Positions 39,465 to 51,382 of a stretch of 64,000 bases of DNA are shown one piece after another (position 1 is the first letter of the stretch; each line of letters begins with the position of its first letter). The position numbers and the translations under genes were made by a program. This DNA comes from Cunninghamella blakesleeana. Taxonomy: Eukaryota > Mucoromycota > Mucoromycetes > Mucorales > Cunninghamellaceae. The notes under the pieces were generated by a model that saw nothing but the letters and a program-made list of their open reading frames with translations, ran no database searches and was not told the origin of the DNA. Location of the stretch: the NCBI GenBank assembly GCA_017871115.1, contig JAFCIZ010000001.1, positions 1,531,501 to 1,595,500 on the forward strand. Reading direction: 5' to 3'.

Positions 39465-42400
39465 AGCGTTGGGTGTGATTCCCTTTAATAACTTTATTTC
39501 TTTTTGTATATGATGACTCTCTTTTTTTTCTTTATACCTTTATGAATGTTTGTATATGGAAACAATTTTTTTATTTTATTATATTTTATTATATATTTTC
39601 TCTCTTACTCTATTTTTTTATTGTATGATCTTTTTTTATTTTTCTTGCATTACGTAGTCTGTTTATATTTTTTTATCTTTACAATAAATTTGTATAAAAT
39701 GATTTTATCAACCAAAAAAAAGAATGTCACCGGATGTGCATATAGAAAAAATGACCCCATGATATTTCTCACGATTATCTTTTTTTTTTAAGTAATTCAT
39801 TGTTATATATTTTTACAAACATTGGTTAAATATTCTGTCAGTGACGACGATAGAAATTTTTTAAAATTTTTCATATATACAATTCCTCTTTTATTATTAG
39901 TAAATATTTCCCTATTTAACTATCTCCGATAATTCGCAAAGAACCAATTAAAAAAAAATCATTACATCATCGATTCTTTTTTTCAATTCAAAATTTATTA
40001 CTGCATAAAACATTTGCTTAATTTTAGATAAACATGCATTACAACTATATATAAATATATTGATTCATTATATCACTGTTGATTTTATTTTATCAATACA
40101 TATATTGGTTTACTTTTTTAAAAAAAAAGTTTCCTTACGCAGTATTATTGATAAATTTTTATCCGTTTTATAATTTATCCTTTTATTACACATAACTCGC
40201 TAAAAACCAATTAAAATAGTAAAAAAAAAGCCTAATTTGATATAAAATTGCTACATCACCAATATTTTTAATAGAATGCTTTATGCTATATTTGAGTAGA
40301 TGCCTGTGTACTTGTTTCTTACGAGTAGATGATGCATCACATTATAGGTATTTATGTAGACTTATCTATATGAATAAAATAATAAAGGTGTCAATACGAT
40401 ACGTAAAAACAGTTACTTTAGAGTAATAATATCATAAAATAAAATAAAAACACTAAATACACATATTAGAACTTCCATTAATATGTGTTTTTATATCTCC
40501 AATACAATTGCATCTATCTGTAGGATTGTACCCTCATTCGAAGCAAATGCGATCTTCTCCATCCTTTAATAGTGTTATCATTAATATACACATAAACGTA
40601 GATAATAATAACAATAATAATGAACAGTAAAACGAGTAGAAAGATTAAATATGTTGAATAGCACTTACATGATAATCTCCGATATGATTTACTATCATTT
40701 GTCTACTTGAAAACTCTTGTGGACGTTATTAATATTTATATTTTAACAAATACCTATGCTATTTAAATAAAATTAATAATTAAATAAAAACCACTCATTT
40801 AATATTTTTTGCTATGCTTTATTGTTTGATTACAATATATATTATTTTAAATGATATATAAATGAAAATCTTGCATTTTTTCCTCTCTTTATATGGTAAT
40901 ATTGATTTAGCTTTCTACTAAAGTTCTTGATACAGTTATTATCAGGACACTCGAGTTTAGGGTGCTACGATATATTAAGTTAAATTGAAATTTAAAACGT
41001 TGAAAATAATTCAACGTAACAAATGTATAGCATACTCCAACTTTTATTTTAATTTACGTTGTGTTTGTTTCTAAGATGATTTTCTAATGCTACCTTTTTA
41101 ATATATAAATGATTGCAATTACTTTCGGAGATAGCCGATAATATATAGTTCTATTTATATTCTGTATTAAATCTACTTCAAATTCTTCCTTCACAGGCTA
41201 TAGCATTACTATTTCTATATTTACTTATCTTGTAATTACTAATTTAGAATATACTCTTATTATTTAATGTTCAGTCGATGTACTTTTTGAATGCATAATT
41301 TCTTTTAGTTTTTTACTAAATTGAATAATATTTAAATTGTAACAAAATTCTATAGATTGTAGTTACATGCTGTTTTATTATGTTTAATTAAATATTAATA
41401 GTTGACGCTATCAATATTAGAATTATTTAAATGATTTGTAATATATAATGCTGGAGATAATAGTATTTTATAGAGTTTTTTAATATTGCAGTAATTATTC
41501 TAGATCATACTTTTCCATAGTTTTCAATTATACTAAAAATATGTGCACTTTCAATACGCTAAATTACAATATCGAATCAACTACGGTTGCATTTTCCAAT
41601 TTTTATATTATTAATTATAAACTGTACGAAAATATAGAAAAATATAGGGTCGAATGCAAAAAAGAATAGAGTGATGGATAGAAATGTGTATAGAGAGAAT
41701 AATGTGATGGTAATACTAAATATGTGAGTATATTCACTAGAGTGATTGATAGTATGATGGTAATATTAAAGGTGACTATAATTCTGCTTTTCTCTTTACT
41801 ATTGACAATATTTTCTTCTTAATCTTTCAATATAATATGAGCAGTTTTTTACCCGTATTGTAGTAAGGTTGATTGGCGCCATAATTGCCCTTGATGTCAT
41901 CATATCCAATTTTATTTCGTAAATAAGTGCTAAATGTATACAATGGTGCAGATATATTTGTTGTAGATGGACTAAGTTTTGATAGAATAGAACATGTGTA
42001 TACTTTTTCTATGCTTATTTCTTTTGCAGATGTAAATAAGATAAGCTCGTTTCTACCCTTTTCAAAATCAATAAAAGACTAAAATTTGTTACCTTCTTTG
42101 TCATTACCACCGTTTTTTGATGATGTTGGTTCTGGTTTATTTCCTTCACTAATAAAAACACCAAGTTCTAAATTATGTATGGCAGAATTGGTGGTACTTG
42201 AAGAGTTTTTTTTTTTTTATATTCTGTTAGGGTTGAACTTTATGTTGGGATTTGTGATAATAAGTTTCTTTTTAATCCTTTATTATCAATATGGTATATT
42301 AATTGTGATAAGATAATAAAGTTCTCATTTATTTTTAGAGTAAAAAATTAAATCAAAGTAAGAAAAAAAAGTAAGAAAAAAGCGGTTCAAAAAACTATCA

Positions 42401-43131
42401 ATTTTTTTTTACTGATAAAAAGAGCTTTGTATATCTATTATATAGCATTTACGGTCATTTATAATTGTTATTTTTTAAATAAAGAAAATTTATCAGTTTC
42501 ATGCCTTGCTTTATTTATTTACTATAATCAAAATATCATCTACTAATATAAATTTATATAAATTTATATATATATTTGTATGTATTCGAAGGCCGACTGT
42601 ATGGAGGAAATATAGTTTAAACAATCATCTGATCTACCCTCCCCCCATATGGTTATATACTTTACTGTTATTAAAATTACTTTTTCCATGGAATATCAAT
42701 TCCTTCTCAAGGCACTTTTTTATTTTTCCTTCCTTTCTTATAACCAAGTTGTACAATTTGAGTTTATATTTTCTTTTTCTTTTTATTGTGCATCATCATA
42801 TGGTTAGGGTTGTTTAAAATGATATAAAGGCGGAATATTATATAAATAAACCTACTGCCTATTTTAATATAAATTGAACCATACTTTTATAATTGTTCAA
42901 ATAATATTTATTAAATTACATTTCATATATTAGATTAATATAAATAAATAGATTTTTTTTAAAACATGTATTTTCTATAATTTTTTAAGGGTGAAGTATC
43001 TTTTGGTATAATAATATGATGATATACATATATTTATATATATGCTAATACGTATGTGTATCTAATCAAGAAGATCAATGAAAGCTAATAACATAATAAA
43101 AATAAAATGGTATAGAATAAAGTAGAAATTA
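39465..43131. other. Gene-poor 3.7 kb region with relics
   Basis: Longest stretch between two convergent genes. It is A/T-rich but contains GC-richer patches (40495-40570, 40930-40975, 41870-42200). One patch reads as a broken minus-strand coding segment (41827-42264). Around 41668-41775 there is a two-copy degenerate duplication (AGAGTGATGGATAG / AGAGTGATTGATAG, each followed by a TGATGGTAATA(C/T)TAAA copy). No intact gene or RNA gene was found. Confidence 0.45.
41827..42264 (-). pseudogene. Broken coding relic with two in-frame stop codons
   Basis: One minus-strand frame stays open across about 145 codons except for TAA (42217-42219) and TAG (42079-42081). Pieces in order: ITNPNIKFNPNRI, stop, SSTTNSAIHNLELGVFISEG and NKPEPTSSKNGGNDKEGNKF, stop, SFIDFEKGRNELILFTSAKE, YTCSILSKLSPSTTNISAPL, YLRNKIGYDDIKGNYGANQP, YYNTGKKLLILY, stop (41827-41829). 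The residue mix is protein-like, unlike the F/I/K/Y frames typical of this A/T-rich DNA. A run of 13 A (minus strand) sits at the first stop. The family is not recognised; it could be a decayed host gene or an element remnant. Confidence 0.4.
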
Positions 43132-46100
43132 TCAGTCAGTCCACTCTATCTTGTATATTCTAATATTTGTAACCCTTTTTTTTTTGTACTTACATTGTAA
43201 AAGTAATGAAGCCATCATAATACCTAACATAGCTAAACCATTTAATTTTTCAAAAGTAGCAGCAGATAAACCAAAGAAAATAATAGCATTGATGACTCTT
43301 GAGCCACAAATAAGACGAGACCATTTAGCGGCAACAGGTGTATTGACAAGTTTAATCAATGCATTGATACCTAAAATGTAAATAAAATATTATATAAATG
43401 TGAGATTCATTGGTTTTATTTATTTTAATTTTATATTATATTATATTATATATTTAATATTTAATATTACTATGCCCGATTTTCTTTTTACATATATATA
43501 ATTAAATAGATGGCAATAATAATAATAAAACTTATCTACTTACATAGAATTAAACCCCCAGTAATCCAGAAAGCCTTAAAAACATAATCAATACCTCCAT
43601 CATCGCGATGAACAATTTCTTCACATGCCTCTGCTAAAAGAGCAGATTCAGCGGCTGATCCTCCAGTTGAAGCGGATGCCATCGTCAATGAATTTAATAA
43701 AGATTGTCCTGAAGCTACAATAGTATGTACCACGGGTTCAATAGCACTTCCTGTCGTATTATGCGGTTCCATACCACTACTTTCATTACCTCCATGGGGT
43801 GAAGGGTTAGAAGAACCAGCAGTACCATGACTTAATAATGAACAATCAGCAGCTGCTTTGCCAGGTATTTCCCAATGTTGTTGGTAAATAGTAATCACAT
43901 CTGTTAATGCCATACCAAAGGCTACTTGACAGAGATGAAGAGGGAAATGTAAATACATCCAAATTTGACTAATACGCACTTCATTAAGAATCTAATAAAT
44001 ATAAATGTATTTATAAATACATAATAAATGAATAAAGATATTGATAGTGAGATAAGTACATATATATGGATAAAAGTAGTTTTAAATATGAATTTATATT
44101 TACCTCTTTGCAGAAATCATCAAAGTACATAAAGAAATAAGAGAAAATAATTATAACAGAAAACATGATAGCAATCCTAATCAAACAAATAAGTAAATAT
44201 ATGTATAAATTTTAGAAAAAACAATAATTTTTAATATATGTATGTATATTAATGAAAACAATAAAATAGTTCACTTACACAACATTAACAGCAGCATGAG
44301 ATTCAGAGACCATACGAATAAAACTAATACAATTTTCACCAAGAATAATAATAGTGAAAAGACCAAACCGTTCAGCTAAATGACTTGCGGCCAATGAAAC
44401 TTGTTTATGACGTTGAAGTTTCATATTCACCACCACATCAGCACCTATACTAACATACCAAAGAACTAGACGTTTCACTATACTCTCACTATCTATATAT
44501 AAGAGAGATACACCCCAGAGAATAATAGCTATTGAATTAATGGCAACATAGGTTGATAATGGAATACGTGAAAAAGATCCTGATAAAGTGGCAGCCCACA
44601 ATACAACTGCATATTGAATCAATAATACAGCTTTCATGACTTATATATATATAAATGAAAAAAGTATAAAAAGTTAAAAACCATCACTCTAAGTACTGGT
44701 ATTGTTTCTTCTTTATCCCTTTTGACTTTTTTTAGTTTTTAATTTTTATGTACCCATATAACCATAAATAAATCCACGAGGTTCATGTAAATATTCATTT
44801 GATGAACCAGCCATACCCACAAGACCACAAAGGTCAATAATTTTATAGATATGATGCATAACATCTATAATAGTAATATAATAAAATAAAATATTAAATA
44901 AAACTCATAAATAAACAATTATTTTTATTATTATTTTTTTAAAAAAATAAAAAATTAGATTCTTACCTCCATTATCATAACGAGCACTATATAAAGCACT
45001 GGAGCACCAAGACCACCACATTACGACAAACCATCCAGCATATTCACCTAAAGAAGCAGAATTTACCATATGATGAGTATGGGTAAAAGAACTAGCAAAG
45101 GAAAAAGGAAAAATAAGGAAAAATAAGAAAATAATTACAAATAGATTAATATAAATATATAATATAGCTCGAAAATAATAAAATTCATATACACTTGTAT
45201 CTATCAATACCTTAACCACCCGACATAAAACACATCACTGAATAACTCAACCCAAGTAGCTGAAGTTTCTTCACCAATTTCATCAGATAAATCAGGATCA
45301 GGTAAACTATTTTATTATTTAAATATATATATATATATATATATTAAAAAAAAGGCGGGATTAATGTCCATTCTCTTGATCTATTTTATTTTTTTCATAA
45401 TAATTCATCGTATATATACATTTATTTTTACTCTCTCTTTCTGTATATAAACTTACACAAAGAGAGGACGTCTAGTCTTTTCATGATAATGCTCTTCTTG
45501 TTCAACAATATATTTTAATTCCAAAAATACGTTTTTATTTAATTCAATTGAGTTAGGTGGTAAAGGTGCAGTTGATAACCTTCCTTGACTTTTTTCAGAT
45601 AAAAAGGTAGTATTTTCTTTCAAATTGGGGTCTATTTTTTAAAAATTAAATAGTAACAAGGAATGGATAAATTAATCTTCTTCTTTTATAAACGAAATAA
45701 TCACTTTTTATTTTATTTTTTAGTATAGTCTTACCAGTTGTTTTTTCAGACTCGGCTTCTTTTTTTTCTTCTTCTTCCAAGTCTTGTTTACTTCCCTTTC
45801 TGCTATCTTTTCTGAATTCCGCCTTCTTTTTTTCCAAATTGACAGTTTTGTGAATCTTTAAAGAATAATCACGTTTTGTACGATGGAAGAATTCAACCAG
45901 ATCATCTGTATCTTTTATTTTATATAAATGTAATACTTCGTCATTGGTTAAAGACAGCTATGTATTATTAAAAAAATGAAAGAAAAGCAAGTAAAAAATT
46001 TAAAAATTAGAGTTTAGAAAAAGTGCGTAGTTTTAATTTTTAATGTATTTTACCGGATCGATTAATTGTTGGGCCAATTCACTGGTTACACGAATTTTTT

Positions 46101-46986
46101 GCTCGCCCATTAAGTGCCTAAAATGAATCACTAATTGAGCCAAAAAAAATAAAAAAGATAAAAAAAAGGTATATATTGAAGCACATGGTTAGTTTAAGAA
46201 GATTTTCTATATATTAACTATATTTATATAAAAAAGATATAAACGACCATTTACCTGTTTTTACTCTTGGTTTACTAAAATAATAAGAATAAAAAAAAAT
46301 ATTTTTTTTAAAAAAAAATATACTTTATTTATTTGTTTTTTCCTTTTTTAATCATTCATTTGGTAATACTTTATTGCTTACTTTATAACTGGAGGAGCTT
46401 CCTCATCAATAGCCGTGGGAGCATCATGGCTATTACTATTAGAATCGACATCTTCAGCAGCAGCACCTGTACCTGTATGTGGGCGATCCTTTCCAGAATG
46501 TTTTTCGTCCCATTCTTTTTTTTCGGCTTCGAATAAACTAACACGACGACGATGTAAATCAAATTCTTTAAAAGGATGTAACATAATATCTCCAAAGGTC
46601 TCGGGACCATGGGACAAAATAGGTTTTCCATCTTTATCGTGTAATGGAGCAACGATACTTTCATTTTTTGATCGTGTTGTTATTTTACTAATAACACTTC
46701 CAGTAGATAAAAGATGAGGATGATGATTTAAATGGGTTATATGATTATGAGGTGGGGACCGATGATTTTGCTCTTCTTCTAAAGCAATGCTTTGATCATC
46801 CGTTGTTAGTTCTTCCTGTGTATTTATACCTTCTTCGTTATTATTTTCCATTTTGACGGATGATGTTTCAATTTCTATTTCTTCTTCTTCTTCTAAAATA
46901 GCTTCATTATTATTATTGTTGCTACGTGGTTGGCGTAAAGGCTGTCTTATGCTTGGTCCTGATCGAACTGTACTGGTTCCAACCAT
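43132..46986 (-). CDS. LtrA-family (low temperature requirement A) multi-pass membrane protein
   Basis: Predicted 839 aa. Exons (minus): 46986-46382, 46117-46054, 45957-45735, 45631-45457, 45306-45211, 45091-44967, 44864-44754, 44639-44279, 44176-44104, 43991-43544 and 43370-43132. The first about 360 residues are hydrophilic: Asn/Glu-rich, a KKAEFRKDSRKGSKQ basic stretch, and acidic clusters. The LtrA region starts at TSATWVELFSDVFYVGW (compare WVELFFDL). It continues with EYAGWFVVMWWSW...SARYDN, VVLWAATLSGSFSRIPL, HLAERFGLFTIIILGENCISF and further helices, about eight membrane segments by eye. LtrA is a bacterial-type family also found in fungi; its biochemical role is unknown. The end is uncertain: a strong donor (GTAAGT, 43185-43190) follows LLLQ, so the last exon may be spliced. 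Confidence 0.86.
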
Positions 46987-47358
46987 TTTGTACTTTATAT
47001 AGTGATTTTATAAAAAAAAATTTCTTCAGAAAAGGATGTTTATTTTTTTCTCCTTGTTCTTTTTTTTCTTTTTTTTTTTAAAAAAAAAAAGTTAAATAAA
47101 CTAAGTAAATAAACTAAAATAATATGAAAAAAAAGAAAGAAGAGAAAAAATAGAACGATTATTTTTTTTAAAAAAAAAAAAAACCTATTTTCCAACCAAG
47201 CAACATCTGAGTTCCAATCTTATATTACATGTTCCTCTCTTTTTCCGGTAGTACAGCTGCAAAATAGTGTCATTTTTTTGATCATTTTACTTATTATTCA
47301 TCATATATTAATATAAAATGAAAGATCAACCTATATATATATATGTGTGTGTGTTTAT

Positions 47359-47442
47359 GTGTCTGTGTCTGTGTCTGTGTCTGTGTCTGTGTCTGTGTCT
47401 GTGTCTGTGTCTGTGTCTGTGTCTGTGTCTGTGTCTGTGTCT
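47359..47442. repeat. Perfect hexanucleotide microsatellite (GTGTCT)14
   Basis: Fourteen uninterrupted copies of GTGTCT, preceded by (TG)n and followed by GTGTGTT. It lies about 370 nt upstream of the minus-strand LtrA start. The perfect copies suggest an actively mutating tract. Confidence 0.97.
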
Positions 47443-47883
47443 GTGTGTTGATATTTTTCTCCGTTATAATTGACATTTTCAATTAAAATAAAAATATATT
47501 TTTTTATAAACAATATATCAAATATGTAAAGTTCCGTATTTAGTAGTACAAGTAGATCTACGAAAGCAAAAAAAATAAAAAATAAAAAATAAAAACAATC
47601 TCCGTATTTTTTTTATAAGCCTTCATTTTTTTTTTTTTAATTTAAAAAATACAGAAATTGAAGTTACCTTTATTATTATTAGTGTAGATACGTACATATA
47701 TTATCATCGTCATATAAAGAATATAATATCCAAGTTTTTTTTAAATAGAGCAGCTATTTTTTTTTTAATTTATTTATAAATGCATACAAATGATTGGATC
47801 AATGGTTTATTATTCTAAAACAAAAAAATTATTTTATTTTACTTTTTTTTAAAAAAAAAAGTATAGATCATCGCTTATCAAGC

Positions 47884-47915
<32 letters not shown>

Positions 47916-49656
47916 GATTATCTGGGAAATAAAAAAAAAGGTGCTATACCTAAATTAAAACCATTTCTTTATATGTACTCTTTTATGATGGCGATATAAA
48001 GAAAAATAGTAAAAAAAAAAGAGATTTGGTTGAATGTACAGCGAAATATCTTTCAGACGATGAAGTTTTAATATGTATATTGAAGCATAATATTTAAATA
48101 AATGAGTTGTAATGAAATTTAAGGCAATTAAAAAAAATTATGGTGACATATAAATGATCGTAATAAAATAAAAAATAAATACAATGCAATTTTTCAACCA
48201 AGATCATCATTGGTCGTTAAGTGAATAGGTAAGGTTCTACTTGAGGGAGGACCACTCCACAAACAAATTTACTACCTATTTCTATGATAAAACTACTTGA
48301 TAAAATTTTTATTTATGGGCAGCTATATTCCCCAAAAGAAGATATATATATATAATATTATTAATAATAATAATGATAATAACATTAATAAATAAATCTG
48401 GTTAGCTGTTATTTTTAATACATAAAAAACAAATCAAGATGTATAAAGATACTGATGACGGTTTTTTAATTGTATTTTAAGGTATTTAAAGTATTTATAA
48501 AATATTAATTTTATATAGAAAAAATACTACAACTTTTTTTTTTTTTTTTCACCATGGATTTTATTATTTGTTATAGATATATTGTCGTTCCTTAATAATA
48601 TACAGTACAATTATACAAAAGGATACTTATTTAATATTAACATATATTTTTTTATAAATTTTACTTTTTCAATATTGCCTATTTATTATAAATGAATGAA
48701 AATTCGTATATATATAAATATCATTGTTTAATAATTGATTAATTAATTATACATGTATTTATTATTGTATGCTATTTTTTAAATCAAATACATAAAAAAA
48801 AATAATAACTCCTTGATTATAACACTTATAATGATACTATTTCTTTACATAATGATACTAAAAATATACATAATTATATTTTGTCAATTTATTTAAGTTA
48901 ACTTTTTTTTTTTTTTCATAAAACTTTAACCAGTTTTTAATTTCACATAACAAATAGTCAATCATCATTACGTTGAAAAGTATGAGCTTCTCTCATTTTT
49001 TATTTATTTTTATATTACCATATTTAATCATTATTGTTATTTTTTTTTTTTTTGATCGAAATGTGGAGTCATACTCTCGACAAAAACATATTTTATTTTA
49101 TGGATAAAGGCCGAGGTATGAAAATAAAGTTTTCAGTGCAAAAGAATTCTTAAATAGTCTTCTTTTCTTTTTATATATTGAATATAAACAAATACTCCAC
49201 GTTTTCTAATAATAAACAATCAATAATGATGAAGTTTACGTATATCCACGTTTTTTTATATACAAATATATTTATATACTCTGGGTTGTCATCACATTTT
49301 ACAAAATAGAAAAGAAGGGGGTGAGTAAGTAATTAAGCAACACAGTGGTCGAAATTTTCTCATCATTCTGTTTCTCTCTCTCTCTTTTTACGCCAAGGTA
49401 AAAATAATATATTGACAAAAAGTAGTTTTTGCGTCACGATAATAATAATAATGATATCAATCTTAAACCTTAGGAGATATTTATATATAATAATAACAAT
49501 AATAATAAATACTGGTTCGATTAGATTCTGGGCCCTGTTTTTTTGTATGTAATTTTGGTATAGTCAATTTAATTGTCTTATTGATTACCTCCTTTTTTTA
49601 TCTTTCCTAGTGATTATAATTGAACGAATAAAAGGAGGACTGAGAGAAAAAAAAAA

Positions 49657-49665
49657 TATATAAAA
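49657..49665 (+). promoter_or_regulatory. TATA box of the secreted-peptide gene
   Basis: TATATAAAA in a locally GC-richer setting (AAAACCCTCGAC follows), 155 nt before the ATG. Next comes a long pyrimidine tract including (CT)8 at 49761-49776. This TATA plus CT-rich leader layout is typical of strongly expressed fungal genes. Confidence 0.5.
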
Positions 49666-49819
49666 CCCTCGACTATTTTTTTTATTTATTGTTATCTCCT
49701 TTTTCCTTTATTTTTTTAAAACTAAAACTAAGAAAAAAAACTCATTTTCCCATTTATTTTCTCTCTCTCTCTCTCTTTTTCTATTCATCTTTTTTAATCA
49801 ACTAGTTTAAATCGATATC

Positions 49820-49957
49820 ATGAAAATCATCACTATTATTGTATTGTTTGTTGGACTTACTATTGCAGCTGCTGCTCCCGTTTTAGATAAACGTATTGGA
49901 TGTGTTTATTCTACTGCATCAGATAGAAACCCATATTGTGGAGGTAGTTATCCATAA
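49820..49957 (+). CDS. Tiny secreted Cys-containing peptide precursor with Lys-Arg (Kex2-type) site
   Basis: A 45-codon ORF with three parts. Residues 1 to about 19 form a signal peptide (MKIITIIVLFVGLTIAAA). A very short pro-segment (APVLDKR) ends in a dibasic Lys-Arg. The 20-residue remainder is IGCVYSTASDRNPYCGGSYP, with two Cys. The arrangement matches Kex2-processed fungal peptide precursors. A weak donor (GTAGTT, 49944-49949) and a good acceptor (TTTTTTTCAG ending near 50130) could splice the end to CGVPNCTN, giving a third Cys. Both forms keep the Lys-Arg site. The ATG is preceded by a TATA box and CT-rich leader. No family was recognised; it could be a defence or signalling peptide (inference). 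Confidence 0.6.
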   Translation: MKIITIIVLFVGLTIAAAAPVLDKRIGCVYSTASDRNPYCGGSYP

Positions 49958-51344
49958 GCAAGAACCTACTGAAAGCAAGTTTACCAAAAGTTAACAAAGC
50001 CTTGATAAACTATTTAGCTATCATCCACTATTCTTTTGTTTATTTAAAAAATTTATGTTTATATAAAAAAAATAGCTTTAATATATATATATCTATACAG
50101 TTTTCTTATTTTTTACTTTTATTTTTTTCAGTTCCCAATTGTACGAATTAACCTTTTTTTCTTTTCCTATGTATTTTAATTTATATGAACTTGAATAAAA
50201 AAAAAAAATAGCCTGCTTTTTTTTATATAAAAAAATTTGTTTGCTATGTATAAATATTTAATATATAATTTATTATTTTATTTTAAATAATAATACATAT
50301 ATAATCCTAAAACTGAATAAAGCTAACAAAAAAAAAAAAAAAAAATTAAAACTATTAGAATATGCCAAAAGATTCCCTATTTTTTTATTGAACAAAAATA
50401 TGTAACTATATTTTTTTTATATTTCAAAAACATATTCCTCCGTTTCTATAATATATATTTAAGAATTAAGCCGTATGTAATGAGTTAGTCAATAATACTT
50501 GCCATTTTAATAGTAAATAGTTGGCTTATAAATCTTTCTATATAACTTTTATGCCGCTAAAAAACTGTAGAATAAAAAATAAAAAATAAAAATTTAACTA
50601 AATTGAGTGTTTATATAGACTATGTATTCAAAATAAATAAAATAAAAAAGAAAACTCACACGAATAATAGTATTTGGAAAGAAGTGATATTGAGTTATGG
50701 CAAGTTGTTTACACCTGTAGCTTATTTATTTTATGCTCACCTGAATATTAATAAACTGTTTTATATTTAATAATAATATGGTCTTAATAATATAAATAAT
50801 AGTAATATGTATACAAATATATATAATATAGTTGCTCTAATAATTTTGTTTATTTACTATTAAAGTTTTACTACTATAATATGAATAAAAAAATAAAATG
50901 GTAGCTAGTAGAACTGGTATATACAGATTAAAAAAATTGGCCGGAGTATTAAAATTTATAGCTAAGTTTTTGGTCCTAATTTTTTTTATTTCTTTACCAG
51001 TTCCACTTTTTTTCTTTTCGCTTTTCTCTTCCCTTTCCCTTTTTTTTCACTCTATTTTAAATTCTTTTGCTTTACTTTGTATTTATTTTATTATTTACAC
51101 TTATATTTATACTTTATAAACACAAAAAAAAACTACATTTACTTGGTAATATTTATATATAATAATTTAATTCATTTCATTTTATTTTTTTAAAAAAGAA
51201 AAGATGACGAAGCTAGCAAGATGATATTAATTAATTACTCGCTTTCTTTTTTAAACTCGCTTTTAATATTTATGCCAACATATATATACATATATATATA
51301 TATCTATTTTTACTATAACTATATTCTTTAACTGTTTTATGTAA

Positions 51345-51382
<38 letters not shown>

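Larger units (their letters stand above)
46987..49819. other. Gene-poor region with microsatellite and T/A palindromes
   Basis: 2.8 kb between the divergent LtrA-family and secreted-peptide genes. It carries T-run/A-run palindromes (47070-47090, 47162-47183, 47843-47860, 47884-47915), the GTGTCT hexamer repeat, and long A/T stretches. Its right end is the promoter of the peptide gene. No other gene was seen. Confidence 0.5.

Noticed and set aside
39919..41140. Inverted copies of CTATCTCCGA (39919-39929 and 41130-41139) as possible transposon ends
   Set aside because: Only about ten bases match, without target-site duplication or a transposase between them; chance is likely in this composition.
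42506..42817. 103-codon plus-strand ORF with many Leu/Phe
   Set aside because: Composition follows T-rich DNA, no start context or homologue was recognised, and competing frames are open on the other strand.
46255..46274. Apparent 20-nt microexon (NKPRVKT) in the LtrA gene flanked by AG and GT
   Set aside because: Including it leaves the next exon (HLMGEQ...) out of frame; direct joining of 46382 to 46117 keeps the frame, so it is more likely intron sequence.
47294..47482. ORF encoding repeated Thr-Gln on the minus strand
   Set aside because: Entirely produced by the hexanucleotide microsatellite.
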